Origin: Henckelia pumila
Lineage: Eukaryota; Streptophyta; Magnoliopsida; Lamiales; Gesneriaceae
DNA length: 64,000 bases
Assembly: GCF_033568475.1 (NCBI RefSeq)
Contig: NW_027331831.1
Location: forward strand, 5,704,001 to 5,768,000
Direction of reading: 5' to 3'
Shown: positions 48,468 to 59,892 of the stretch, piece by piece
Layout of the letters: each line of letters begins with the position of its first letter
Position numbering within the stretch: the first letter of the stretch is position 1
Translations under genes and position numbers: made by a program
Notes under the pieces: generated by a model
The model's database searches: none
Seen by the model: the letters and a program-made list of their open reading frames with translations, nothing else
What the model was told of the DNA's origin: nothing

Positions 48468-50425
48468 ACTTTTCTCTAATGAATCTTATCCATGTAAAAC
48501 GTGAGAAGTCATCAACACATACAAAAGATTACTTTTTACCTCCATACTTTTCCACTTCCATAGAACCCATTAAATCCATATGCAAAAATTCAAGGCATCG
48601 TGTTGTCCCAAAGTGTTGTAATATGGGGTGCAACACGTGAGTTTTCTTACTTTTTTGGCATGCACCACAAACATATGGAGCTCCAGAATTAAAATTAGTA
48701 ATACCTCGGACAGTTCATACATACACAAAATTTTCAATGTCTTGAAATTTTCATGACCCACTTTTTGTGTCATAAATCAAGATCATCCACCTCTATGTGC
48801 AGGAAAATCCATCTCCAAGTTGGTAGTAATTGTCTGTTGTTCTTGTACATATCATAACACACATGTTAGCATTTTCAAAAACTTCATAATTATTTTTATA
48901 AAACTTGACATGAAAATCATCATCACACAACTGACTAATGGAAATCAAATTTGAGTTTAGTCCCTTGACATGTAGCACATTGTGAAGCTTTGGGAGTCCT
49001 TCCACGACCCACGTTCAGTGTTCTCTTGCCAATAATTCTTCATTTTCCACCACCTCCATAAGTCATTTTACCACTTCTTTGTTCAATCTAGTCTGTAAGA
49101 TGCCCTTTCGAACCTGTCATGTGGCGTGAGCTTCCACTATCGAAGTACTATTGACCTACAGTGTTAGTTTTCAACAAATTATAAACAACAAAGTACTGAA
49201 ATTTAGATTTTGGTACTCAGATTTTCTTCACCGTGGGTTTTTTTGTGGAGGTGTTGTGTCTGGTGTTTTGCAACATAAGGGGCAACATCAGCTTTGACTC
49301 CCAATACATATAGTCATTCTTGATATTGAAATAAAAAGGTTTGATGTGACCAGGTTTGAAACAGTAATGACACACAAAGGGGCGCTTTCATTGCTTTGGA
49401 TTTTGAGTAGGATCGGAACACACTCTTTTGATGGAGAATTCTTGATTGGCGGAGAGACATTGGGTTTTTGATGATTCTTCAACTTCAAACACTCTGTTTT
49501 CTAACTCTAGATCAGCCTTACCATCTTTATCCATCATAAGTATAGAATCAAGCTTGGATATTGTACTTGAATTAAATTCAACAAGTGTTAGAGTTGCTTT
49601 TTCAAGCTCCCCCTTAACCTTGCAGAATTCAGAATTCAGAATCTTTCATGCCTAGAATCACTTCAAGCTTGGTCATGGCAGACTTCAAATTAGAATTTTC
49701 TTTAGAGAGAGTTGTGTTCAACTTGTTCCATTTGATCCAATCAGCATACATATCTTCATAAAGTTTATGTACACACTCCAGATTTATATCATCATTGTCA
49801 GCTTTCTGATCACCAGAATTACCAAAAGTATATGCATTCAAGCAAACTGATTTTTCACTAGTGTTGCAACACCAGAGGCAACACCCAATGGGTTGACTTG
49901 AAAGCACATCTTTTCTTTCAACAATGCAGTCCGAGAGGTATGATCTTATTTTTCATTCGATTCTTGATCTCTGTCAGAGTCATCATCACTCAAGGAAACA
50001 GTCCTACCTTTGCGAATTCTATTTGCACATTCAATTGCACGGTGTCCATATCCATTGCATTTTTTGCATTGCACATAATCATAATTCTTGGTATTAGACT
50101 GATTATTAACAACATACCTTGGTCGTGACGGTTTTCGAGTATGTGACACCCTTAACAGATTTTCATGAGCAGGCAAACTAGGGTGCTTAGATTGTTGTCC
50201 AACTTCTTCTTCTTCTTCTTTTTTTTTTTGTCTCTTATCTTCTTCAAATAATCTTCAAACTTCTGGGTGATCAAAGAAATTGAATCTTCACATAAATCTG
50301 AATTATTGACTTCTGATGGTCGGAGTGTGACATCAGCCACCACCCACCGGCATGTCCATGAAACTGCAAAACAAAAATAACCAGAATATCTCTTAGTAGA
50401 GTCAAGAGTTGGCTCTGATACCACT
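48468..50425 (-). pseudogene. Copia fossil 2, gag to integrase start, truncated
   Basis: The minus strand reads from a tRNA-Met primer site leftward. It contains a gag with CCHC knuckle CKKCNGYGHRAIEC followed by SLSDDDSD (about 50100-50000), then a coiled region (NTTLSKENSNLKSAMTKLEV). Next comes a gag-pre-integrase segment (LHVKGLNSNLISISQLCDDD, about 48985-48930), then an integrase start (LHMDLMGSMEVEKYGGKK, about 48585-48535; FVCVDDFSRFTW). It stops at the solo LTR; reverse transcriptase and RNase H are absent. Several stops and frameshifts are present. It differs in sequence from copia fossil 1. Confidence 0.75.
50411..50423 (-). other. Copia fossil 2 primer-binding site
   Basis: The minus strand reads TGGTATCAGAGCC, matching initiator tRNA-Met, two bases inside the LTR edge. 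Confidence 0.85.
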
Positions 50426-51107
50426 TGTAAGGTGTAATTGTGGTTTGTCTTAAATTCGTGTAGATATCGTATTGTCCACGATGTTGGCAATACCAGAGAC
50501 AACATGCAGCGAAAATAATAAACCACGAATTATTAAATAAAAATAAATAAGACCAGAGATAATTATGCACAAATAACTAGTACTTGTGTGGGTGCCTTAG
50601 GGCCAAATAATCACTAGAAAACATAAATCAATTTTACAAATCAATACTAGTAATTTTTACGAAAAACAGTAAAGACTAAACTTCTCAACATACAAGTTGA
50701 GAAACTAAATTGCATCCTAAATAACCAGAATATTAAATACAATCAGATGCAACTTCCGTATGCCAAATTTGGAGAAACAAAAAAATTCGTCGAACAACAT
50801 TATGTACTAATTGTTGTCTCCGATGTCTCCAACATGCACGGCAACACGGGTAAAGTAGCGGCGACGACTACAAAAAATTCTTTAGCAAACTTTGAATTCT
50901 TCTGCGTGATTTTTCTCTGAAAGCTATGTGAACTCTCGTCTGAAGTTCTGATCGTTTGTGCGCTGGCGAAATCTTTACTTATAGATGAGAGTCGAATCAT
51001 AAAAATGATTCCTTAAATAGAGTCCTACACAATAAAAAAACAAAGCCTATTAAGAAAGAAACTCTTTTAAGTATAATAAATCATATCTTGATAATATTTG
51101 ATAAACA
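50426..51107 (-). repeat. Copia fossil 2 5' LTR (right edge approximate)
   Basis: The left edge TGTAAGGTGTAATTG adjoins the primer site. The right edge is set provisionally at a CA near 51107 because no second LTR is available for comparison. Confidence 0.5.
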
Positions 51108-51338
51108 TAACACTCGAAAATATCATATCAAGATATTGTTGAATCTAGGTAAATATTATATATATATATATTTAAACCCAAAAAGTATCAAGAAAGAAAA
51201 AACTATTAAAATAAATTTTCCAAACTTAGGAAAAAAAAATCGACAAGTAATTAATATTATTCCTTTCAACTACTACTATGATATCCATGCTATTTAATTG
51301 TGAGTACACACTCGACACATTTATCTTAAACCTCCAAC

Positions 51339-51806
51339 ATGAATGCCACAGCAAACATTAATAGGAGCTTAATATTCTTGCTTGTATTAATTCAAACATG
51401 TTGCATCACTAAGGTTGTTCACTCCAAAGTGTTGGGGAAGAAGCTATGGCCGGGTCAAGGGTACGAAGTGCACGTCGTAAATAATCTAACCAACGGCGCG
51501 GTTCCTCTGCGGATTCATTGTGCATCAGGAAACACTGAGCTTGGCAATCACACACTTTATCCCAAGGGCAACTTCCACTGGAGTTTCCGGATGAACTACT
51601 GGTTTTCGACCATGTTTTTCTGTCGATTTCACTGGGGTGCGAGGAACAGAGCTTTCGAGGTTTTTAACAAGCATCTTGCCGCCAACTGTGAAGGCCCTTA
51701 TGAAAAAGAACTTGGGAATATATGCTACTGGTCTGTGCAGGAAGATGGGTTTTGGATTGGGTATGCAAACCCCCCTCCGGAGCTACTACTAGTGCGGCTG
51801 TGGTAA
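51339..51806 (+). CDS. Secreted S-protein homologue (plant self-incompatibility S1 family)
   Basis: Single-exon 155-aa protein. Residues 1-29 form a signal peptide with the hydrophobic core SLIFLLVLIQTCC, so it should be secreted. The mature part shows the family pattern: YEVHVVNNL, LRIHCASGNTELG, WSFRMNYWFSTMFFCRFHWG and FEVFN. Cysteines at about 61, 95, 117 and 129 fit the conserved disulphide set. N-glycosylation sequons lie at N49 (NLT) and N70 (NHT). In poppy, founding members are the female determinants of self-incompatibility; most plant copies are small secreted proteins of unknown role. No intron and no damage are seen. It stands alone amid transposon debris, with a TA tract right after the stop. 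Confidence 0.9.
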   Translation: MNATANINRSLIFLLVLIQTCCITKVVHSKVLGKKLWPGQGYEVHVVNNLTNGAVPLRIHCASGNTELGNHTLYPKGNFHWSFRMNYWFSTMFFCRFHWGARNRAFEVFNKHLAANCEGPYEKELGNICYWSVQEDGFWIGYANPPPELLLVRLW

Positions 51807-51814
51807 TTAAATTC

Positions 51815-51819
<5 letters not shown>

Positions 51820-51864
<45 letters not shown>

Positions 51865-51869
51865 ATATG
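51820..51869. repeat. (TA)n microsatellite, interrupted
   Basis: TA-rich tract with a TATTATATA interruption, just after the S-protein homologue gene. Confidence 0.9.
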
Positions 51870-52287
51870 GTTAAATTGGAAATGAATAAGATAGGAATGA
51901 AATTAGTTTTGAAATGAAATAAAATTAAGAATGAAATGTGTGTTATATTTTATTTCAACGATTGGTATCGATTGAAATGAAAAAAAGAATGTTATGAAAT
52001 TATTTTTAATAAAAAAATCATATTTTAACTATATATATATATATATGAAAATAATAGTCATTCATACATTTTTAATTATTATTATTATTATAATAATTAT
52101 TATTATTATTAATGATGTATTAATTATTATAAAATTATATTATATAATTTAACTAATTTAAATTTATATTTTTATAATAATAATTATTATTTATTATAAT
52201 AATAAGATACATATATAATATTATTTTTAAATTTTTATAATAAATAAATAATAATATTATTAATACTTTTATGAATAATAATAATAA
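51870..52287. other. AT-rich spacer
   Basis: Runs of TTATTA and TAATAA with no gene recognised. Confidence 0.5.
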
Positions 52288-53366
52288 ATTGAGAAAAGGT
52301 GCAACACATTAATGATTTTCATGATATTTACTCAATAATAAATTAAGTGTAATATAATTTGTATAATATATGTTACAAAATATGTGCAAATGATATTTCT
52401 TCAACAAATTTTATTTTTTGCAAATCGAAATTAATTTATATCGTCCCATACTTGGGATTTTGGTACCCTACACTTCATTTTGTATAAATTAGATATTGAA
52501 AAAAAAATTAAAATATGAAATTGATATCATAATCAAAATAAAATTTTAGAGAAAAAAATACAATTCATAATGTCGATCACTTATTTAGTACTATTTATTT
52601 ATGAAAAATAAACATATAATATAGATAATAAGTTTTAAACCTTAAATTAAATTATTATGTCAATTTTTTTCTTGCTTTATATTTTGTATTTTGATCTCTT
52701 TCACGATTGTTTATTTTGCGATCCGTTTTTCTTCTTTGTGAAAAAAGTAATATTTTCATCATCTTCAATAGCAATTCTTGTCATGTTGTCGTTATTAATC
52801 ATGTGCATTTTCATATCTTTATTCTTTGATTCTTTTGTTGGACAATAATTTTTTTTAAAAAAAGGAAAAACTGTAATTTTGGTCTTTTATGTTTGTCACT
52901 TTGCGATTTCGGTCCTCTATTTTTCATATTTCAGTTTTAGTTCTGTATGTTTTGATTTTTTGAAATTTCAGTATTTTTTATTCGAAATGCTTACGTGGCA
53001 TTATACACGTCAACTTCACATCATCAATATATTGGTGTCACATCAGCGACACATCAAAAAAAGACTAAAATTGCCAAAAAATAAAGATAGCGGACTAAAA
53101 CTGAAATCTGAAAATCTAGATGACTAAACTCGCAAAGTGAAAAACATACATGACTAATTAAAAAAGCATTTCACTAAAAAAAATATTGAAAATCTTTCTT
53201 TTTAATAGTGGCAATAATTCATTATCCTCAATCTACATTTTTATGTTTTTATCGTCTTTTATAACTTCTAAATCAATATTAATTATCGATACATTTATAA
53301 AGACGTCCTCCTTTTGTTCATCTCTATCTTTTGTAAAAATAATCATTTGTTAATTGTAAGATCATC
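52288..53366. repeat. Dispersed block R2, copy 2 (with MITE insert)
   Basis: Homologous to 38966-39722. It is longer because of the MULE-type MITE at 52864-53174. Confidence 0.75.
52864..53174. mobile_element. MULE-type MITE in R2 copy 2
   Basis: Inverted arms of about 100 bp (CACTTTGCGATTTCGGTC on the left, complement of CACTTTGCGAGTTTAGTC on the right) bound 311 bp of non-coding DNA. It is flanked by TAAAAAAA at 52856-52863 and 53175-53182. R2 copy 1 has a single TAAAAAAAA at the same place, so the empty site confirms the insertion. Confidence 0.8.
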
Positions 53367-56300
53367 TCCATAAAACAATTGTTATAATTTCTAGCCTTTA
53401 CGAAGAGGAAAAAATAGTAAAATTATATGCATTCAATCATATATCGTTGAATTTTAATAATAAACTAAAGCTCTGAAAAATATTATTTGACTTTATTTTT
53501 TACAAATAAATATAAATAAAATAAAAACTCACGAAATATTTAAAAGAATTACCTCTCTTCTATATTTGATAATACACGTTTAAATTTTGTAAAATGCAAT
53601 TAAATGTCAAACCTTTTTCATGGCCCCAATTACTTTGCCAACGTCACTATATTATTTTAATTCTTATTTTAAAATAATTAATTATAATTTACGTCAAATA
53701 AGATAAATTATCATTAGGCCCTTGAACAAATTAAATTTTTTATGGGAAAAATCTTACAAGCAAATAAAACATAAGAATTTATGTATTTCATTAAGGATAA
53801 ATCTAAATAGCTAAAATCTAGCCAACTTGGAGATAATTAATGCTATATTTCTCTAGAAAGTGACTAATTTGACTCTAATTATTGAGAGCTTAATCATCTC
53901 TCATCAAATGATACGTTTCATTTTTTTATTATTTATTGTTCTTGTTTTTTTTTTCAACTCCTTCGGGCTCTAAATTTTTTTTTCCTTTATTTACTCATCA
54001 TTTTCGTTTTTTTTTTAAAAAAATTATTGTACTGCATTTTGTTTTCTTATTTTCTCTTCTCTATTTGGATTTCCTATATATTATTATCCACTCTTTCTTT
54101 TATAAATACTTATTCCCACAAATTATAGAACTAGCAAAGATATTATTTATTAATTTATTATAAATAATGAAAACTTTAATTATATAATAAAAAACACAAT
54201 TTTAGGTAACTTAACATTATAAATTACATATATTAAAAATTTTATAACAAATTTTCAATTGCATATATTAAAAATCATTATAATATATTAATGATTAAGG
54301 AATGTTATGATAAATTAAAAAATGTCACATTGAACTCATAAATTAATAAAACTCAAAGTTAAAATTGATAATTATTTTTAACTATAACAGATCTACATTC
54401 GGCTAGACTTAAGAGGTCTGATAATATTTTAAGATTAAGACAAATGGATAAGTAAAGTTACATGTCACTTGTCAGAATCCTCTAGCACTCACCGCATGTA
54501 CTGTTATAAGAAACTATAATTACTGCCAAGTGGTATGAGCTGCAACTTTTGGAAACGATCATCTTGCATATTATTTAGTTGTTCAAAGACAAAATTTCTT
54601 ATTTAATTTTATAATTCTGATAAAACAAATAAGTTGCATAATGTATTTCAATTATGATTTTGTTATTTAATCATATAATACATTAAATTATTGATATTAA
54701 TAATATGTTATTGTGAAATAATACTATTGTAAATCGATCAATAAATTCAACTAACAATTTTGTTTTTAACTTTGGTTTCATAATTTAATAGTTTAGAGAT
54801 CTCAAAAAATAGCAAATATAACAACGATAAAAGTATTATAGCTAGTAAACTTTAAACAACTTAAATATTTTTTTAATAAAATTATTATAGCTAGTAAACT
54901 CTGAACAACTTAAATATTTTTTAATAACATTATTATAGTAAACTCTAAACAACTTAAATACTTTTTTAAACTCTGTTTATTTGACGATACAGAGTCTTAT
55001 TGGTTTAATAATCCAACATTAATAAAATACAATCAAATATTTACTTACCATTATTTATCCATAGAATAGCTTTATTAAAATACTATAGCTGCTTTATTAA
55101 TATTTATTAATTAAAATTAATAAAAAAGTAAAATCGATATTTATAACTTTATCTATAATTTAATTCATCAAAATTAATAAACATAATATTATTTATCAAT
55201 CATTATTTCATATACATCCTAAATAGTTTAATAAGCACATTTTTTCCTTTTGTTTGATCAATCTAATACAATTTTTCTCAACCAACAAGTAATGCGATTT
55301 GTTTCTAACTCATTTAATTAACTTATAAACAATAATCTCAATAAATCGATTATTCAATGTATATCAGCAATTGGTACCAGTAAATTATATTTGAAATATT
55401 GAAAAAAAAACAAAACAAAACAAAATAACACCATATTAAATATTGATTTGTGTTAACGTGCATCAGTAACTGATATCAACATACATCGCAAGTTTACTAG
55501 TAATATTATAAGTATACAAGTTGTATAAATTATCTCGAATTAATGTCTACCTCGTGATTAATTGAATAACTGATATTAGTGATCTATTTAATATCACCTA
55601 ACATTATATACGTGTGAATTATTTCAAAAATAAATTGATAAAACATAGTTAATCGAGTCACATGTAAGATCAAAATAAATGCATAAAATTACATGCTTTA
55701 ATAACAACAAATGGTAATAACAATGCACTTGGTTTTTTTTTGTTTGAGATAGAAAGATTTATTGTTTTTTTTTCTAAAACAAAGAAAATAAAATACACAT
55801 AGTGTTTGTTTTTTGTTATAATTTAATATGATATTTTAATACTTGCACAAATGCTGAGATTTGATAAAAGAAGAGTTTTTTTTTAAATTTATAATATTGA
55901 TATTCATAATTAAATATTTCTTATAATAATTTATTTTTTTACAATATTTTCTCAAGCTGAAGTAATTGAACTAGTTTAGCTAAAAAATTTACTATCTTAA
56001 ATTTTAATCAATATGCATTTATCTTTTTTTTAATGAAAAATATGAATATTTGCGCGTAAAAATATATTTTAAAAAATATATATTTTATAGTTTTATATTT
56101 TTTAAATAAAATAAAGTGTAGGACAAAGTGTAGGAGATGATTGGATGTTTTTTCAACTACTTTCTTGGAAATGCAATCAATTAACATGGTGAGAAATAAA
56201 TTTTAAATTTAAATATAATAATAGATGAAAAGATTATAATTGTCACATAAAATATGATCTTACATGGATATCCTTAATAATGAGCCTCAAAATTACCAAA

Positions 56301-56625
56301 AACTCCATTCTAGCTGGCCAGATTCCAGCCATAATTAGCACTGTCCTTTCATTAATCTTTTGCAAATTAAATTTTTTGGTGAAGAAATTAATTTCACTCA
56401 ATACGAGCAAATAAAATCAACAAATTTTGGAGTTTCAATATTCTCGAATTAATATTTTCGTGAAAATATATGTTCATTTTATATGCAAACAAATAAAAAC
56501 CAAAGAATTTTTGAATTTAAATCTTGGACTTCGAAATCAAATTCTTATCTAATATGCATCTAGTTTGTCAATTTTGACCTTATCATAAGTAATTTTACAA
56601 AAACATCTTAATCAAATATATCTCA
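53367..56625. other. AT-rich intergenic DNA
   Basis: Over 3 kb of very AT-rich sequence with no supportable gene. The only structured part is a short three-copy tandem repeat near 54834. Confidence 0.5.
54834..54970. repeat. Three tandem ~45-60-bp units
   Basis: Units share TTATTATAG, AGTAAACT(C/T)T and AACAACTTAAATA, followed by poly-T, repeated three times with small indels. Confidence 0.8.
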
Positions 56626-58140
56626 TGTAGTAACCCAGATTCCATTTTAAGATAATAATATGTTAAACATGATTAAGGGTTACTAATTAAACAAGTCAAG
56701 ATCAAGAACACATGGTTGAGCATCAAGAGCTTGGCCGTGTGTGTGTGGCTTTGGCACTAGGGCTCGGGCATTGAGCTAGGGCTCGGGCGTGGAGGTGGAT
56801 TTAGCTCGGGCATGGAGCTTGGTTTGAGCTCGGATGTTTCCTTGGGGCTCGGGTCGGTCATGGTGAACCAAGGGAGGGTTCGAACACGAGGGGCTCGGTC
56901 AAGGAAAAGCATGGCTTGGGTCGGGTCCTAGGGTGCTCAGAAAAGTGAAGTGCAAGGCCAAGGTAGTGTTCGGTCATGGGAAGAGCACATTGTGTTCAGG
57001 TCGGGAATGAACACGTGTCTTAACCAAAATCAGTGCATGTATAAGCCGAGCTATTAGGCGAGGTGTCAAGCATTCAAGTGATGAGATGCTTAGTGTCCTT
57101 CCAGATGTCAAGGTCTCGTGCATTTCAGTGACACCTGTCCCAGTTCAAAATCTATAAATAGGAGCTGGGAGTTCGGTTATTTACACATCACTTCCATCTC
57201 ACTTCATATTTCTGCTCGGGAAGGAGTAGCTCGGGAGTTCGAGAAATAGTAGCTCGGGAGCTCGGGAAGGAAGAGCTCGGGGTCGGACCAAGAGGCCAGG
57301 TCGGGTCGGGTCGGGCTTGAGACCAGGTCGGGTCGGGATTTGACCTAGGACAGCTAGGGGTTGTCTTTTTTCCAGCTTAGTTCAGACTTCGGTGTTAGGT
57401 ACATACACATTGACTGAGATTGCCAGCGAGTATACATGTTTATATGTTGCATTTATTTGGCATTATTATGTGGCATGATGTATGTTTTACCGTTTTATAT
57501 ATTCATATATCATGTGCACATACACGTTGAATCTATACCTTGTTATACCTGATTATAGAGCCGCTCAGCTCTATACTCGATAGTCTGTCACTGAGAGTAC
57601 CGCGACGGTGGGGACATGTATGTCTGACTACTCTGGTGTACTAGACGAGTGTGGTTGCACCCAGAGGTTGATCCGTGCGGTGGCAGCACTCATGTGGCGC
57701 CGGTACTGAGCATGACTTTTCAGATGACCCTTTACCAGTCATCATGTTGCATGCATCATATACATATGTTTACTCATGTTTATGTACTGGGCGTTAGCGC
57801 TCACGTCCTAGTTGTTATCTTGGACACGCATTCCACGGGGCAGGTCGCAGGATGGACGGAGCCGGTAGCTCGAGGCAGGATTAGGGAGCCAGAGCTTTTC
57901 AGGGGATTTTATACAGCATGATTTGTTTAGCTGTATAAATGTTTTAGACAGTTTATTTTAAGCAATTCAATATGGTTGTATCACTACAGATTTAAGCTTG
58001 GATATGTTTTACTAAGCTGTTATGTAAAGTATGGATTATATTTCCGCACGTTTTTACTCTGTTTAAGAATTTTGTTATATTAAGTTTAATGCATGCTATT
58101 AGTTGCCAGTTAGTAGGTGATTCCATGCAGGGTCACTACA
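56626..58140 (+). repeat. Gypsy C 5' LTR
   Basis: TGTAGTAACCC to GGTCACTACA. Bases 56626-56693 and 57403-58140 match gypsy A's LTR. The region between is different and rich in GGGCTCGGG and GGTCGGGTC. TATAAATA lies at 57153-57160, followed by repeated AGCTCGGGA words. Confidence 0.93.
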
Positions 58141-58144
58141 TTTT

Positions 58145-58160
58145 TGGTATCAGAGCATGC
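58145..58160 (+). other. Gypsy C primer-binding site
   Basis: TGGTATCAGAGCATGC, four bases after the LTR, identical to that of gypsy A. Confidence 0.9.
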
Positions 58161-59064
58161 ATAGATTTTGGAAATTAGTACTTGGGATTTACTCTAGTCT
58201 TAAGTAATTATTGCGCATTTGAGATTTTAATGTGCAATTCTTTTCAGGATATGGCTGACGAGAGTCACGGTAGTGTTGGCCAGGGAGGTGGTCATCATCA
58301 TCGTCGTCATCGCCAGCAGGATGATCGACATCGTCCCCATGAGAGTAGACGTCGTTACTCTATCAATAAGTTCATGCAAGTAGGACCGAAACTCTTGGTG
58401 GGAGGCGAGAATCCTGAACAGGCAAGAGGTTGGATGTCTAAGCTCGAGAGTTCTTTTTGAGCTTTCGAGTGCACTGAGGATCAGAAGCTGGAAGTTCTAG
58501 AATTTGTTCTAGAAGATAGAGCACGCTTATGGTGGGATGTCAAGGCTACTCAGGCACGTACTGAGAGAGGATAGGTGACTTGGGGGGATTTCTGTCAGCA
58601 GTTTCAGAAACTATATTTTCCTCCAGATGTTCGTCAGACACGATCTATGGAGTTGCTAACTCTGAGGCAAGGATCAATGACTATTGATCAATATCAGCAA
58701 CGATTTCTTGATCTGCTACCTTTTAGTCCTCATATCAATGACAGTGATGCGTCCAAGTATGATATCTTTCTGCAAGGCCTGAATCAAGATATCTACTCAC
58801 AAGTTGTCGTATGTGATAATCCGACATCTTATGAGACTTTGGTGAACCGTTGCCGTCAAGTGGAGAACAGCAATAGACGTGCTCTATTGATGATGTCAGG
58901 ACAGCCTAGTGGATCTCTTGGGCCTAGGGCTCAATCTATTGTGCAATCTGGACCTATGTCTTCTTCTACTCCTACTACTTCGTTTGGTTCTCGTGGTTCA
59001 CGAGGTACTTTCCATTTCGAGAAGAAGAAGAAGAAGGAGGAATTTTGCAGCCACTGTGGTGGGA

Positions 59065-59443
59065 TGTAACGACCCACTGTATCAAGACGTGTCATTTCAG
59101 CGTGCTTATGTCCTCACTCACACGCACCCTGAGAAACTTCTCAGGGGGTCACCCATCCTATAATTGCCCCAAGTCAAGCACACTTAACTTTGGAGTTCTT
59201 ATGTGATGAGCTTCCGAAAAGAAGATGCACCTTTTTGATATGAATAGTACATATGAAATCTTTTAAGCTCTCCTCAACAATGTAGTCCCATACCTACAAA
59301 GTCTCAGAATCCCTCTCATTCCGGCACGGGATCGGTTCATTCATGTCTTCCTCCGCCTAGAAGCCTACCAGGAGCCGCTCATTGTCCGTGCAACCTCTTG
59401 GCACCGGCGATCACTCCCTACCTTTTCAGCCCCGGGCGTCACA
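59065..59443 (-). repeat. Cassandra 3' LTR (left copy)
   Basis: Plus-strand ends TGTAACGACCC and GGGCGTCACA, 379 bp. Confidence 0.92.
59127..59202 (-). other. 5S rRNA-like domain in the left Cassandra LTR
   Basis: The minus strand reads GAACTCCAAAGTTAAGTGTG, then CTTG, then TAGGATGGGTGACCCCCTG. This aligns with the internal-promoter half of plant 5S rRNA (GAACTCC.CAGTTAAGCGTG and TAGGATGGGTGACC). It covers the region of the RNA polymerase III internal control elements. It is not a full 5S gene. Confidence 0.85.
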
Positions 59444-59494
59444 TGCCCACCAGCTTCCACTTGGTTCGTCCCCGAACCATACCGTACTAAGAGA

Positions 59495-59511
59495 GGTCGG
59501 CTCTGATACCA
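59495..59511 (-). other. Cassandra primer-binding site
   Basis: The minus strand reads TGGTATCAGAGCCGACC, complementary to initiator tRNA-Met, two bases from the 5' LTR. Confidence 0.9.
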
Positions 59512-59513
59512 TT

Positions 59514-59892
59514 TGTAACGACCCACTGTATCAAGACGTGTCATTTCAGCGTGCTTATGTCCTCACTCAGACGCACCCTGAGAAACTTTCCAGGGGGTCA
59601 CCCATCCTATAATTGCCCCAAGTCAAGCACACTTAACTTTGGAGTTCTTATGTGATAAGCTTCCGAAAAAAAGATGCACCTTCTTGACATGAATAGTACA
59701 TATGAAATCTTTTAAGCCCTCCTCAACCATGTAGTCTCATACCTACAAAGTCTCAGAATCCCTCTCATTCCGGCACGGGATCGGTTCATTCATGTCTCCC
59801 TCCGCCTAGAAGCCTACAAGGAGCCGCTCATTGTCCGTGCAACCTCTTGGCACCGGCGATCACTCCCTGCCTCTTCAGCCCCAGGCGTCACA
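59514..59892 (-). repeat. Cassandra 5' LTR (right copy)
   Basis: 379 bp, about 96% identical to the left copy by eye, with the same 5S-like domain at about 59576-59651. Confidence 0.92.

Larger units (their letters stand above)
59065..59892 (-). mobile_element. Cassandra-type TRIM with 5S rRNA-like LTRs
   Basis: Two 379-bp LTRs (59065-59443 and 59514-59892, about 15 differences) enclose only 70 bp. The minus-strand internal region has a tRNA-Met primer site (59495-59511) and a G/A-rich tract (AAGTGGAAGCTGGTGGGCA) next to the 3' LTR. Perfect target duplication TGGGA (59060-59064 and 59893-59897). The LTR contains 5S rRNA-like sequence, the mark of Cassandra elements. It has no coding capacity and must be moved by other elements' proteins. 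Confidence 0.92.

Noticed and set aside
59127-59202. A functional 5S rRNA gene
   Set aside because: Only part of the 5S sequence is present, it is diverged, and it lies inside a Cassandra LTR.
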